63,747 bases of DNA. Source: an uncultured Oscillospiraceae bacterium (lineage in GTDB: Bacteria; Bacillota; Clostridia; Oscillospirales; Oscillospiraceae). The DNA is taken from assembly GCA_934655875.1 (NCBI GenBank), contig CAKUHB010000012.1, positions 1 through 63,747 on the forward strand, read 5' to 3'. Shown here piece after piece: positions 63,457 through 63,747 of the stretch. Below the pieces are notes generated by a model that was given only the letters and a program-made list of their open reading frames with translations, was not told where the DNA came from and searched no databases. The translations under genes and the position numbers were made by a program. Every line of letters begins with the position of its first letter. The first letter of the stretch is position 1.

Positions 63457-63747
63457 TTATAAAATCCTGGATTTGATGTAATCTCCGCAGCGTTTATAGA
63501 TCGTGAACAGCGCCGGGTCGCACTCCGGATAAATGGCAGCGATCAGTTTGCCCACCTGATTGAGAAGCTGCGCCGGCTGCATGCCGCAGACAGCGGCGAT
63601 CTGCTCCGCAGTCACGGCGGTCAACTGGTGTGCAAGTGAATTGCGGCAGCTTTCGTTCAGCAGGTTGCAACTTTTTAGCACGGGCATAGCATCTACAGGA
63701 ACGTCCGGCAGATGCTCCAAAATCCGATAGCATACTTCCATGCTGAC
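63457..63747 (-). CDS. C-terminal fragment of a HEPN-type protein, possibly Csm6-like (cut by the window edge)
   Basis: The reading frame stays open to the edge of the window, so only the last 97 codons are seen. RNSLAH is a clear RxxxxH motif as in HEPN ribonucleases, followed by a helical stretch ending IYKRCGDYIKSRIL. From memory, the arrangement (RNxxAH, then about 60 residues with a Y...I...I end) resembles the C-terminus of Csm6-type type III CRISPR ribonucleases. Other HEPN toxins are equally possible from a fragment this short. No Cas gene or repeat array is inside the window. Confidence 0.5.
   Translation of the reverse strand, partial: VSMEVCYRILEHLPDVPVDAMPVLKSCNLLNESCRNSLAHQLTAVTAEQIAAVCGMQPAQLLNQVGKLIAAIYPECDPALFTIYKRCGDYIKSRIL

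Overview
The window looks like the chromosome of an endospore-forming, gut-type Clostridia, most like the Oscillospiraceae. The reasons are a small acid-soluble spore protein gene, strict-anaerobe enzymes (an indolepyruvate:ferredoxin oxidoreductase), a GlgC/GlgD pair, SLH-domain surface anchoring, T-box and cobalamin-type leaders, and intergenic palindromic repeats of a kind I associate with that family. This placement is inference; no rRNA or marker tree is available here. Positions 1 to about 49,200 have GC-rich third codon positions. From there to the right end the sequence is visibly AT-richer and holds almost only defence-type genes, so I read it as an acquired island.

Layout. 1-76: end of an IS3-type element. 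145-7434 (minus): one operon behind a T-box leader, in order acyl-CoA synthetase, iorA, iorB, paaK, a double-ACT protein and an aminotransferase. Together these interconvert aryl acids, aryl-pyruvates and aromatic amino acids. 7550-8011: a 27-codon ORF with its own promoter, a 108-bp repeat and promoters leading into glycogen genes. 8065-18095 (plus): glgB-glgC-glgD-glgA-glgP plus a cytosolic GH13 amylase, a complete glycogen synthesis and breakdown unit. 18096-20876: repeats, an SLH/beta-helix surface protein, a second copy of the 108-bp repeat and a 272-bp hairpin-ended element. 20877-24887: a FliB-like cysteine-cluster protein, a PAP2 phosphatase, a GNAT acetyltransferase and a polysaccharide deacetylase lipoprotein. 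25033-34537 (plus): K+ uptake (ktrB-ktrA), an rRNA/tRNA methyltransferase, dprA, topA, trmFO, plsX and rnc, with many overlapping starts.

34579-39153: a cobalamin-riboswitch-like leader and terminator, then a DUF4430 (transcobalamin-fold-like) membrane-anchored protein, an ECF T component, and one polypeptide fusing two ATPases to an S-component-like membrane domain. I read this as a vitamin B12 uptake system. 39163-48914: a membrane AraC-type sensor divergent from an Afu/Fbp-type ABC transporter, two tandem SGNH hydrolases, mannitol-1-phosphate 5-dehydrogenase and a HAD phosphatase. This may be a locus for importing and oxidising a phosphorylated sugar or polyol.

49,051-63,747: the spore protein gene loses its normal 3' end exactly where the island begins. 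The island (all minus strand) holds a type I restriction-modification operon (hsdM-hsdS-...-hsdR) with four extra genes between hsdS and hsdR: an unknown protein, a decayed gene, an AbiJ-NTD4 protein and an FRG-domain protein. Upstream lie a Fic protein, a one-gene GmrSD-like (DUF262/DUF1524) nuclease, a Schlafen/AlbA_2 protein with palindromic operators, and, cut by the window edge, the C-terminus of a protein with a HEPN-type RxxxxH motif that could be a Csm6-like CRISPR ribonuclease.

No tRNA, rRNA or CRISPR array was recognised. Functional calls rest on motifs read by eye and knowledge of the families; no database search was run.
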